From Dichomitus squalens LYAD-421 SS1 (Eukaryota; Basidiomycota; Agaricomycetes; Polyporales; Polyporaceae), in contig NW_006766884.1 of assembly GCF_000275845.1 (NCBI RefSeq), positions 1,899,273 through 1,963,272 of the forward strand: a stretch of 64,000 bases of DNA, written 5' to 3'. Below are positions 22,456 through 34,300 of this stretch, piece after piece (the first letter of the stretch is position 1; each line of letters opens with the position of its first letter). The notes below the pieces were generated by a model, which saw only the letters and a program-made list of their open reading frames with translations, was not told the origin of the DNA and did not search any database. A program made the translations under genes and the position numbers.

Positions 22456-25400
22456 GAAAGCGAAGGCGGAATGGAGGGATGACTGGTCGGGTTCCAGTGT
22501 CGGGGTCTGGTGCGGCGTGCCGACCCGCGCTGGATTGGACTGGGTGCTTGAATCAATGGTGACGATGAATATTGCAGTAGGACGACGGGCACAGCAAGCA
22601 AAGCCTGATCGCGGGGACTGGGCTCGAGTAGACGATGGTCGTAGTGTCAGACGAAGTCAGACTGCAGCATGGCTCCTCGCCGTTGGCCTCCATCAGCAAG
22701 ACCGCGGTCGGAGTAGCACTCAGCCACGCGTCTCTCTCCTCCCTCCCAACTTCTCCCCAATCCCCTCCCGCCTGCCAGATCCTCTAACACACCCTTATAT
22801 ATTATTCTCCCCTCGGAGCCCAGCCTTTGTGCCTCAATTGTGTGCCCCGACACCCCGTACTGACAGGATGCAGAGATATTCAAGATGCCCCGTCAATACG
22901 GCCCGATTCCAGCCAGCCCATCTCCTATCCTAAGCGTTATCGACGCCTGCAATCAACACTCCCCCCTTACACGCCCCCACTGTGCCGCGAGTGCCAAGTA
23001 TGTGATCCAATGAAGGTCGCCACGGTGCCAATGCTCGCCTCAGCCCTTTCGGGGCCCTGGCAGAATCGCCGACATCACTACATTGGTTACTCTGCCCGAG
23101 GACCATTATAAGCCACCTCATTCTGGACGAATTGTGAGTGTCCCTTCCCTCCAGTCCGTTCTGCGGTCGAACAGTCAGCGTTCGCCTCGGCGTGGATCTT
23201 CCTCGTGCCACAGAAGCTCATGCGACTCATCCATCGATTGTAGCCGGCTGGCCAGTCCTGTCTCGCAGCCTGGGAGATTGATCACTACATTTGAAGCACC
23301 GGCTCCCCTCACCGCCTGGGATGTGGTGGAGGCATTATAGAAGCCTGAACATCGGATTCATTTCCAACTACCCAGGTCCGCAATACAGCTAAGTAGAAAT
23401 GCATCCGTTCCGGCGCTTGTCAATATCAGGTGGCCCATCCGTTCCAAGACGTCCACCGGTGCTGAGAACGTCGCCGTTATAGTACTGTTATGACATCGCT
23501 GAAGGCCTACTCTCAAGAGCGCGTACTCGTCTTGACTATAGTGCCTGCTACACGTAGTGCTCGACTGCCCTTCGTGGGCCAACGCGTGTGGTGAGTAATA
23601 CCTTATTCCTATCGTTCCCACCCCCAGCTGCTCTCCATGCCGCTGCGAAAGCTGGCCCCACCAGCTTGGCGCTGCTCAATATATGAGGCCTTCGAGGATG
23701 TCAGTTGGTGAAAGCGAACTGCAAATTATACCGGACCTTCCTCAAAAAGCAGTCCAGTGCTCATGCGCACGCGCTGATCCATCCCTCATCGCCGGCAGAA
23801 GGCCTGCCGACTTGGTGTTCGAGGACACGCTGAAACCTTGTGCTGTGGCAACTTACAGAGTACATGCTTCTACAGAAGCTAAGTTCTGTAGTGACGCTCA
23901 CAGATGCCTGCTTCATGGAAGTCTTCCACTATTCGAGGACGACGCCAGCTCACCTCTGTGTCCTTGACGATGTTCGCGAGGCGCCACCCTTGACCTTCGC
24001 CTTGGGTTCTTACATACAGTGTGGATGCAAGATACAAGGAGGCGACTCGGTGTGCAAACACTCATGGATGATGGTGAGCACCTCTGCAACCTATAGAGTT
24101 CGTTGCCTAGGGTTTTGTGCAGGGTAATAGCAACGCTAACCGACTATATATATCTCAAGGATTTATATTGAATCCGGACGCTCGCTCCGGCTTGGACTCA
24201 GGGAGCCCATTTCGCTCGCATTTTGGTTCCTTCATTATTACTCGGGCTTTTTCATACTGACGGCTTCTGCGGTACCTTTCTGGTGTTCGCGTGCGCTGAT
24301 AGCAGGGTGTTGCGTACCGCTTCGGACATCGGCCGCTTCGCATTCCGGCGGGCATCCGGCGACACCTAGTCGTCACGCAAATGTGATCATCGAGGACACA
24401 AGTGTCAATGGCTAGTCATGAAGACGATAGTTTGCGACTCCTATATGGTCCTATCCAGGTGGACCACCACAGTCAACGCTCACGAGATGACAATCCGCAG
24501 CGCATGCGGATGCTCTCGGTCAGTTCCCGGTCGTCCTAGGTGCGCTTCTCTCCTTCTCTATCCCATCTTTTCCTTCTTCGCAAAGCCCGCGACGATCGGC
24601 TGTGCCCTTCACATTAAATATGGCGGATTGCCCATATATCGACGTCCCTTACACCCTGGAATGCAATCTCGTTACTTCTCGTGCATGCGCGCTCCGTGCT
24701 TGAAAAGGCTTTATCCTGACACTGTGAACTATACATACTCGAATCGTCACTATGTCGGGTGCCGCAGCAACATAGCAGCACTGCCGACAGCGCCGCTGCA
24801 CTAGCAACAGTGCCCGTGACGGCGTGCCTGAGTTCTGGGGATCCAGGGATCCTTGTCTTCCTGTTGGTGAAATCGCGCTCACATCTTCTCCGGGTGTTGA
24901 AAAACATTCTGGAGTATCCAGTTCGTGCATAGCGATCCACGGAAACGCCGTCAGCAGAATGATCTTAGCGGTTATGGCGGTCTCCATTCGGCGCTGCCCC
25001 TGTCATTATATACTCAGTCGCAACGGGCAATTGGGGGACACGTGAGCCTCGTGGGTGCCCTCGCGGCTGCCTAGTCCACTCTTTTGGGGTGGCCGCGCGG
25101 GGAGAACGTCCATTGCCGGTCCCATAACATGACAGACAGCCCGAGCGTAGGGACGCACGATTTCGCGCAATCCGGACAGGAGCTCGCGCTCGAGAAGATG
25201 TCTCGTTCATTAGTGTTACACCATTGGAACGTCCTCGGTTGGCGAGGCGCACGCTCGGACCGCTTATTGTAACGCCAGCGACGCGCACGCAATCCTTCGC
25301 AGTTTACGCCAAGTACCTCCATCCCCTAGCAGGAGCGGAGCGTCGATCCGCGAATATGAAGCGGAGGCTTACAGCTCGGGGCCTCGGGCTGATGCATCGC

Positions 25401-27197
25401 ACTCGCGCGCACCGGGTCGATCACAGTGTCCGAATCGATTCATCCTATCCCTCATGCCGATCCGGTCCACTCGGTGGAAGGTTGGATTCCTTGTCACGCA
25501 GTGCGTTGTGTCTGTCTCCCTTAGGGGCGTACTAGTAGCGTCATTAGACGTCTTCGTGTCCTTAGTTGCGTAAAATTACGCAGTGCTGTTCCCACTACCT
25601 TCCCCGGTATCCGGCCAATGAAGCACGCGGCTGCTCCGAGTGCTTTCACTGTTCCCTGCTCCACACACGGGCGTGGACACGACCGTCGAGCGGAAATGAT
25701 GCGGCTTCCACAGCGAGATAGGGTGAAGACGTACTGCCTTGCGTACATATCTTGATGCTTTCCAGAGCACAGCGGGTCACGACCCGAACATAAACTATTT
25801 GAGGTCAATGCGCAGCCTGAGCGTAATCGTTTACAGAATTTAACGTTGGGGGCGACAACTTGTCGCTCCACCAAGTCAGATTGGGGGAGCGTCCCTATAA
25901 CATTTCCAAGGACTCTCGAACGGTCTGAGACCCCGCAGGCCGGCCGCAAACAGTCCCCGTGACATCAGGTCTAGGTTCAAGCAAGACTAGCGGTTATAGC
26001 GCTACGGACGTCCCATGGTCTCCTGTTCCCGGCGAAACTCGCAGCATGAGCTTGCATGCCTGCGCCTTGCTCGTTCGTTCTTTGAACTTCTACAAATAGT
26101 CTGTACGTCCTCCATGACGCAAGGCGTGAGAGCCTCGAGGTTGCTGACGACGTCAGTATTGCCTCGCGGGCCTTCTACTCACCCGTACGGGGTAGAGGCG
26201 CCCGTGCGTGTTTCATGCCCCGGTCGTCGTGAAAAGTTAAATCCCCCGCTTTCGTCACCGTGATGCGATCACTATACCCCATGATGACTGTAGCGTTCAC
26301 CCGTCTGTGTAGGTGAGGTGCTAATGAGCAGGAGAGACCGACGGACGTGACAACCCCAACACGTCCACGATCGCGGACGCACCCTACTAACTTTGCTTCG
26401 GTGGACACGGGATGCACAAGTAAAGGGGGGAAATGCCGATGGATGTACTTGAAGCTTGATCCTTTGATCTACCCAGGGTCATTGCCGTCTATGCCGCGCG
26501 CAGCGGGGCTGGTCAGCTGCCGCAGAACCCCTGAAGGCCTGACCTCTGACCTTCCTGTCCCTCGTAAGGTCTTGGGTGAACGACACGTATACATATGCCC
26601 AGCCATGTGTCTAGTCAGCTCTCGGGACCATCCGTGGAGGCTAGCACAGGATGGCCGGCAGCGTCCGCAACTGCGTTCAAAACCCGATATCAGCCTGGGA
26701 TTTCTGAGGTGGGCTGACAAGGACGGCCAATGGGCTACTAGGCTACAGTCACGGTGTTGCGTGCACGTCAAGCCACAACCCAACAATATATCTCTGTTGT
26801 ATGTCTGTTCTCGCCGCCGAAAGCTTCTCGACGTCGACGTGTGCTAGTGGATCAAGGCCCCGAGCGGTGAGGCTAACCTCGTTGTGAACGCGGGGAAACA
26901 GGGGCAGACCGTGAACAGCTCTACATAGGTACCGTACCTGGGCGCGGCGATTGCGGGAGGTAATTGAGGATGCATAAGTCGTAGCCTCATTGCAAATGGC
27001 CCGTGGATTACTCTTGGCTCAGCAAGCCACCAAGATCAGCAGCTGTGGTCATATGTCGATAAACGTACGCGTGGGTGATATAACGCGCGTGGCGAGCGAT
27101 GTTGTTTGCATTATCGCCGTGTGCGTCAGTTATGCTGCGAGCATGCAGAAATTGGCTACCTAAGCGTGAGCATACACACACGTCTATCAGAATCGGC
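22456..27197. other. Gene-poor region, no supported gene
   Basis: About 4.7 kb upstream of GID7. The first 250 bases should contain the GID7 5' exon or leader and promoter. Beyond that no open frame shows a known motif, conserved splice pattern or sustained coding bias. It is probably intergenic with decayed repeats. Confidence 0.45.
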
Positions 27198-27243
27198 TTA
27201 CAGTCATACACCACTCCTTTTGACAGCACCACTCCTTTTGACA
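27198..27243. repeat. Inverted-repeat arm with a second partial copy
   Basis: Bases 27198-27226 match, in reverse complement, 28690-28718 with 27 of 29 positions equal. The core CACCACTCCTTTTGACA is repeated at once at 27227-27243. The same core is also found in direct orientation at 27926-27954. Terminal inverted repeats of a non-autonomous DNA transposon are one explanation. Confidence 0.6.
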
Positions 27244-27444
27244 AAGACCGATCGCTGTTCCTCCTCCGTACCCCCTTCCTTTTTATGTTCATATTCCTAT
27301 TCTTATACATTGTAGTTACATATCTACAAGTTTGGGGGCTTACTTCCCCTCGCGATGTTTTCATACAGAGGAATGATCACTCGAAATTGGCCAAATATGA
27401 CTCACTCGCTAGATCTTGACCGCAGTGTAGCGATCATAAAAAAT

Positions 27445-27959
27445 CGGAGACTTACAACACTGTCACTAGGTTCTTCTCATAAGTTTGAGTATATTTGTAG
27501 CCTTATCGAGGGGAATGGAGTATCATAGATGAGACTGGCAACATGGTTGCCATTGCCATCAAACAGGTTGTCACACTGCCACATTGGGATACGATTTTGG
27601 GATGACCGACGTATGACCGAGAAGGCATATGTGCGAAGCGCCCTTCCAGCGCTTCATTCGCAATCTGCTCGCTCTGCACCTCATTGGACGAGGACAGATA
27701 ATCTTTCCCCTTTTGGTAAGATCTCTAGCGTGATGTGACTGTCAAAAGGACTGCATATGGCCTGATAACGAATTCCGCGACAGATCGTCTCGGATTTCCT
27801 ACATATCCACTACTCTACATACTAAAACTAGCATAGAACTATTGTAATGTGGTGCCCGAATGGATCTGCGAGACTGATTGAGTATTGCTACAGTAGATCT
27901 GAAGAAATCTGAGTCACATGTTTTTCTGTCAAAAGGAGTGGTGTATTACTGTAGTTCTG
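27445..27959 (+). repeat. Left copy of a near-identical 515-bp direct repeat beside the gap
   Basis: This 515-base stretch is repeated at 28208-28723 with one substitution (AAGTTTG versus AACTTTG) and one extra T in a T run. The copy ends exactly at the first N. A 69-codon open frame inside (27529-27738) is present in both copies but has no recognisable family. Either a tandem duplication or the same contig end assembled twice. Confidence 0.9.
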
Positions 27960-28207
27960 NNNNNNNNNNNNNNNNNNNNNNNNNNNNNNNNNNNNNNNNN
28001 NNNNNNNNNNNNNNNNNNNNNNNNNNNNNNNNNNNNNNNNNNNNNNNNNNNNNNNNNNNNNNNNNNNNNNNNNNNNNNNNNNNNNNNNNNNNNNNNNNNN
28101 NNNNNNNNNNNNNNNNNNNNNNNNNNNNNNNNNNNNNNNNNNNNNNNNNNNNNNNNNNNNNNNNNNNNNNNNNNNNNNNNNNNNNNNNNNNNNNNNNNNN
28201 NNNNNNN
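27960..28207. other. Assembly gap of 248 N
   Basis: Run of undetermined bases. Both sides show the same sequence, so the true gap size may be zero, negative or unknown. Confidence 1.
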
Positions 28208-28723
28208 CGGAGACTTACAACACTGTCACTAGGTTCTTCTCATAACTTTGAGTATATTTGTAGCCTTATCGAGGGGAATGGAGTATCATAGATGAGACTG
28301 GCAACATGGTTGCCATTGCCATCAAACAGGTTGTCACACTGCCACATTGGGATACGATTTTGGGATGACCGACGTATGACCGAGAAGGCATATGTGCGAA
28401 GCGCCCTTCCAGCGCTTCATTCGCAATCTGCTCGCTCTGCACCTCATTGGACGAGGACAGATAATCTTTCCCCTTTTGGTAAGATCTCTAGCGTGATGTG
28501 ACTGTCAAAAGGACTGCATATGGCCTGATAACGAATTCCGCGACAGATCGTCTCGGATTTCCTACATATCCACTACTCTACATACTAAAACTAGCATAGA
28601 ACTATTGTAATGTGGTGCCCGAATGGATCTGCGAGACTGATTGAGTATTGCTACAGTAGATCTGAAGAAATCTGAGTCACATGTTTTTTCTGTCAAAAGG
28701 AGTGGTGTATTACTGTAGTTCTG
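28208..28723 (+). repeat. Right copy of the near-identical direct repeat beside the gap
   Basis: Begins directly after the last N at the same base as the left copy's CGGAGACTTACAAC and runs 516 bases before leaving into unique sequence. See the left copy at 27445-27959. Confidence 0.9.
28690..28718. repeat. Inverted-repeat arm, right
   Basis: Reverse complement of 27198-27226 (27 of 29 bases). Starts CTGTCAAAAGGAGTGG. It lies at the end of the right direct-repeat copy; the equivalent site in the left copy is 27926-27954. A related but shorter piece, CTGTCAAAAGGA, is at 27739-27750 and again in the right copy. Confidence 0.6.
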
Positions 28724-29907
28724 TGTAGTACAGCGAGCAGACGATAAGTACGATACGAAGACTTCCTGCGCTTGCGCGATATACGCCGATTGTGGGTAAG
28801 TACGTACACATGATGCTGAGAGGGAGGAGAGCTCTCGTGAGCGACGTGACGAGATGGAGTACGCTGATAATCAGACTATCGAAGGCAGCACTAGTTTACA
28901 GAAGCAACGGCTAAGCACGGCCGAAGCCCAGACCTGGAGAACATGAAGACGTTTTTTCATTTAGATCAAGCAACCGACAGTAACAGATCGAGCACAGCGC
29001 ACGGCGACAGTGGAGCGTTGCATGACATGATGATAAGCCGCGGTCAGACTCGTCAATTGAACGGGAATCGAAAAGGACGAGTAACCGAACCCTAGATGAT
29101 AAATGCGAAGCGAAGTCATCCTGTTCTACAAGCACGAATAGCAAACGGATAGGGTGCAGATGGTGTATAAGAAGGCAACTGTTGCGCCACCTGCATTACT
29201 ACCGAAGAGATACGAGAGTACCATACGATAGGCGACATGGTTTGTGTGATGGCGTATTGTGACAGACTACATGTATTGTGTTTTGGTTTAGAAGGGAGAA
29301 GGGAGGTAGAGAGCATATAGCCGAGGGTATGTGCGTGCAAGTCGAATGCATTTTTGACAGGCAGAGCGGGTTGCGTGTAGGTCGTATGGAAGATGATAGC
29401 GTGAGCGGAGTTAGATACTGATATAGAAGTGCGTTATGATGGATGCTGATTGTTGGATGCTGACGAAGAATGCGAGTAATAACAGAGGTTGTCCTAACGT
29501 AGGATGGGAAGCCCAGTGACGAAGCTTCATGCGATGTATACATAGATACTGATTGTTGCAGGCGGCCGCGGTGACAATCGACGGTGGCAATGGGGCTTGA
29601 CGTCGACGAAGATACGATGCCGCAGGCTTTTGATGGAAGACCGCGAGGTGAGCGCAGTAGAAACCGGGAATGCGACAGACCCGAAGGACGTGGAAAGCGA
29701 TAACACAGAGCACGACAATGATCGAGGTTGCAACCGAGGCGGTTGAGTGCAGAGGCGAGACGAGGAGCGAGAATAGGTGTGATGCGACGAGGACAGCGGG
29801 ACATGCGTCTAGTTGAAGAAACGAGAAGGGTTGTGATGAGGTCATGCAGTCGTGCTTTGGTCGTTCGATCGTCAGTCCGATGGGAGGATACGACAAGGGT
29901 CGCAAGC
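28724..29907. other. Intergenic region and probable 3' flank of the Ecl1-like gene
   Basis: About 1.2 kb with no supported gene. A long minus-strand open frame continues from inside the neighbouring gene down to 29199 in another frame, but has no family features and looks like a shadow plus chance-open 3' sequence. Confidence 0.45.
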
Positions 29908-31393
29908 CTATCGCTTGACGGCGGCGGTCCTGCCTCGTTCGCGGGAAAGGATGCCGCTGCGTCCGTTCCCATACCCAGGCGCCTTACGGTCAACGCCATG
30001 AGCAATCTGGTCGAGCTCGTCTGGACGCCTCCTTCCTCGTCTACCCTCATTCTCGGGCTGCACATCGTTCTGGTCGTACTCCTCGATATCAATGCCCGAG
30101 TCGCGATATCCCATTTTCTCAAACTTGGGGAGCGGGGGTGGGGAACTGTTCCTCCGCTGGGCCAGCTGACGAGCCGCACGCACGCCAGCGGCGACGACGG
30201 GGCTGTGCGCAACCCAGTCTGCGACCTTCTCCATGCTATCCAGGCGAGCGCGGACCTGAGCGCTTTGGTGAGCGTGAGCGCGCGGACAAGGGGAGCGGCT
30301 GGGCGAGCGTCGAGAGGAAGATGAACGCCCGTCAGGGTCACGTCGACGACTGCGACCCCGAGGCGCTGCGACTGTGGGCGAGACAAGGTCCCTGGAAACA
30401 CGCGTCGGCTGTGCCATAGCAAACGCGGTCGTGGTGTCTAGAACGGGATTCGCAATGCGTGGAGCGGGAGGAGACGCCGAATTGTTTTGCAGCGAACGCG
30501 ACAGCATAGAGAGCGCAGAGGGTCCCTTGTGCGAACGCGGGGTAGTGGAGGTAGAGACGAGGAGGGAGAAGTAGGCGGGAAGACTTGCCCGGTTACGGCG
30601 CTTCTTGCTCGTTACCGTCCCTGGCTCCTCGTCATGGCCATCCTCGTCGCTGGGGGGAGTAGGTAGGTCGGCGGACTTGCGACCATGACGGAGATCCGAG
30701 CGGATAGAGGAAGGAGTAGCGGGAGCGGAAGGCCTATCGTCAAGACCGTTCTCCCCCGAAATGTCGTGGGGAATACTGCGGGACACACCAGTGCTTGCAG
30801 TCAAAGCGGAAACAGAAGACGTGCGCCGATGCAGCGAGGGGATCATAGCTCGGTGATTGGTTGTGGAAGGGCGTCGAACGTACGCGAGAGAAGACGAGTT
30901 GTGCGAGTATCCGTTCGCGAACGACGGGGACAGCTTGGATGGGTCCGTGGCATAGTCCGGATGAATGGCATAGTACTCATCGTCAGCATTCGCACCATAG
31001 ATGGCGAGCGAAGGGCTGTCCTCCTCGTGCTCATCGTCGAGAGCATACCAGGAGGTCGAGGAGTTGGACGAGGACGACTCGGAATGGCGGACGCGATGTG
31101 AGACCTTACGAGCGCCAAGTGATTGTCCGAGGGCGGAGGGGTGCAGTGCAGGGACCTCTGAAAGATGCACGGGGGTGTTGTGGGATGAGCGGAGTAACGG
31201 CGAGGGTTGTGCGCTGCTGGTTGTGGAGATGGAAGGCGAGGTGATGTCCTGGGACTCGCACTCGTCGCCGCAATAGGCTCGGCTGTAAGGGGAGAGCAGT
31301 GAGTCGGGCCGTAACGGCTAAGCGCGGCGGGTAGAGTACTTACCCGTCGGCGAGGACAGGCCTGCCGCAGACGAGACAGACTTCTTCGTACAT
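29908..31393 (-). CDS. Disordered protein with N-terminal Ecl1-like cysteine motif
   Basis: Two exons, 31344-31393 and 29908-31282, give 474 residues. The start MYEEVCLVCGRPV continues across the 61-base intron into AYCGDECESQDITSPSIS, forming C-x2-C ... C-x3-C. This pattern at the extreme N terminus followed by TSPSIS resembles the Ecl1 family (fission yeast extenders of chronological lifespan, small zinc-binding proteins linked to nutrient signalling). The rest is low-complexity and probably disordered: Ser-rich with acidic patches (LDDEHEEDSPSLAIYGAND-type), several SP/TP sites, basic clusters (SKKRRNRASLP, GRSRRRDPDG) and a C-terminal basic stretch. This large extension far exceeds the roughly 80 residues of yeast Ecl1. 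The domain call rests on four cysteines and spacing, so it is tentative; existence of the gene is better supported. Confidence 0.7.
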
Positions 31394-34300
31394 GGAGATC
31401 GTCGGGGCGGGCAGGTGGGCGAATGCTGGGGACGGTCGGGAGGAAGGACGTCGGGGGGCGGGGGCTATATAAGAGACATGTCGCAAGTGTGAAAACGCAG
31501 GTGAAGGAGCCTCCCAAATGCGCGTCCCAAATGCAAACGCAAAATACACGCATGACTCCTCCAAAAACAATTAATGCCACCCCACCATCACGCTCGTCAC
31601 ACCGCGATCCCCTCCCCTTGGCGATCTCCCCTCGATCTCCCCTCCACGTATGGCATCATCCGGCGTCCCCGTCGCCCTCCAGTCCGTCACAACCCTCAGT
31701 CACGCCGAGTCGCTCCCTGGTCCAGTTCTCCCAGGCGCTTCTCCGTTGTCCAGTCCGCGCCTGGCCTTGTGCACGTTCATACAACACTCGCACTCGAACT
31801 TTCGTACACACTGTTTTTCCGCAAACGTGTCCTCCAGCTTCGTTGTCCTGCAGAACAACGTGCTTCTTCCAGCAGGGCATAATTCCCGTCCGCCGCAAGC
31901 ATTCGTGCTGCCGACGCACTGCCATACCAAGTATCCCGCCATATCTGGCGGACCGCCTACGGAGCCTTTCACTGTTTGTAGCCGCCAATGAAGCTCTCCT
32001 CGCCTTCCCACTTCCCTCATACACCAATCTCAGAACGCCGGTCCGAACGTGTCACGGCAACACCCCTTGCTGTTCCTGTTTCTCCCTCCGCCGGCTTCTC
32101 TCAAATTCTATCCCGTCCTTCTTCCCTCGAGTCTCAATGCAGAACCTTAAACCACGCGTTTGCACTCCAACCGTTTCTCCGACATGCTTGCAGATCACAG
32201 CACGCCCTGTTTGAGTGCACTCAGCACACCCACGCACATCACTCGCACGCTCAACGCACTTCGTACGACGCCAGACCTGCAACGTCGCGCGACGTGATTA
32301 GCAGATCCGCTTGAAATGAGTCTTCCTTTCCCTTCTTGCGCGCCCTATCGCGAGCCAGCTATCCAGCTAGTTGTATCGCCACATTCCACCGCATCACGCA
32401 TCACTGTCACTGTCAAGTCGGCCCCCCGAAGTCGAGACTTCCTTCGGCCAGTGCATGCCTCGAACGCCCAAATGCATGCACGACTGACGCCTTGGCCCAA
32501 TCGCCATCAGTAATTGCGGACGCCGAGAAAGTACGACCGCTCCGAGTCATTCGACGTCCGTTCGCCATCTGTTGGCGGACCTTCCCAGTCATCGTAGCGC
32601 CTTGAATGTTATGCCGACATGTCCTCGCGCGCACGGCCGACATCCGTAAAGAGGAGGTGCCCCATCGGTCACGACCTCGCGCGTCATGCCATTGTGCAGT
32701 CGTAAGCCAATGACTGGCCAATTACTACGCTAGTGACGTTTGCGCAGTTGTGTGGATTTTGAGGCATGCTATGGCGCAATCGTGCCAGAGCGCGGACGAG
32801 CGCCTGTCAGACCACCGCTAGTAGTATCAAAATTTCGCTTGTCTGCTTTTCGTTGGGATCGCTACGGCGCGGATCTCAAACCAACTCGAGACCCTGAGAG
32901 AATATTCAAACGTTTCTGTAGCGTCTAGAACCCCCTTTCTGCTGTATTGGCGGAGCGGTCGCAAGTGCGTTGACCGGTATGTGTGCGTACCGCCGCAGTC
33001 CGAGTCCGACTCGGTCTACGTCGGATTTCCTCTGCGCTGGTGTATCCTTGCACCCTCCGACTCGGGTACGGGGCCGTGGACGCGCAAGCCATCGCGACGT
33101 GATGGCCTCGTGCGGCAACCCAGCATATGGCCGTCTCGACGTCCGTTCGCGCAGGCGCCCGCTCCGGCGAATCTTCCGTATGTTTCGCCAGCCTTCGAGC
33201 ACCCGTTCACCTCCAGCACGCGTCGATTGCTTGCAGCACCATCGCCCTAGGGCAGTTTTGAATCGAGTGACATATGTGTAGCGAAGCTCATCTCCGGTCG
33301 CCCCAGCTCGCCACTGGCCACCCGCCTGGCGCACGCATCACCTCATTGCCGGCGTCCTTCACACCTCCCGTGGTCCTGCGTCCACTGGGCGGTGGCGAAT
33401 CATCTCACTTGACACCATACGTCTGGGGGCGTGTCCGGATATTCGCGCGCGCGAGCAAAATTTCTTCCTCCGTTGGGGGCCTCGCCAGGCACCCCCTTCT
33501 CAGGGCATGCGTGGACCAACAACGGCTTACAAGTTTGCTTCCGCGCCTGGCACGCGGCGTCCGGTAGCGCGACGCCTAGCCTATACGTACGCAGGCACGG
33601 CAACCTAGACGCAAGCGACGAGCGGCTCAGCCCCGTATCTTCTCTGCTGCCTTGCCGTAAGTGGGCGTAAACTGTGATTCTCCTAGCCGACGTATGTACT
33701 ATACCTGCACCATGTCACACCGCGTAAGGGCACCGCGTACTTACCCCACAAAGCAGGCTGAACCTTCCGCATCTCTGCGGAGGCACGAGTCCACGAAAAA
33801 AATCGCACCGCACGTCCGGACCGCGACGCGCTCGCAAATAGCGAAGCTCGCTACCTTTCAGCTGAGGCCCCGACTCTGCCAAACGCGATCCAGAGCGCGA
33901 CAGGACCCCCGGACGAGCCAAGCCGGACATCCGCCCTGTCCGGGCGCGGTCGTCCGACTGTTCAGTCGGCTTGCCCATATGCGCGTAAAGTCCGGAGCCT
34001 ATCTCGCGGAGTCGACGCTCCGTCCGTGTTATCTCCAGCGACAGCTATCGCTGGCCACAGTCTCTCGCAAAAACTTGCTATCTACGGGTACCCGACGCTC
34101 TACTATCTCTCTCGTGACTCGATGTATCGAAGTACGCCTCCTCCGAGTTGACCCTATCTGTGGCCCGACGTTGACGCGCTGTCTATCATCTATCTTGGTA
34201 TCTTGTTCGCGCGCCGTGCGACCGACCTCTTCACAACGCCACAACGCCCCTCAATTACGCTCTGACTTCTCCGGCTGCTCGAAGCTCGAACCGCACCTGA

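Noticed and set aside
27529..28501. Identical 69-codon frame in both copies of the direct repeat
   Set aside because: Duplicated only because the DNA is duplicated; no family and no coding signal.
29199..30422. 407-codon open frame on the minus strand
   Set aside because: Overlaps the Ecl1-like coding exon in a different frame and continues into its 3' flank; composition is not protein-like.
31423..32214. 263-codon plus-strand frame upstream of the Ecl1-like gene
   Set aside because: Lies in the probable promoter and leader region of that gene; Pro/Ser/His-rich composition is typical of chance frames in pyrimidine-rich DNA.
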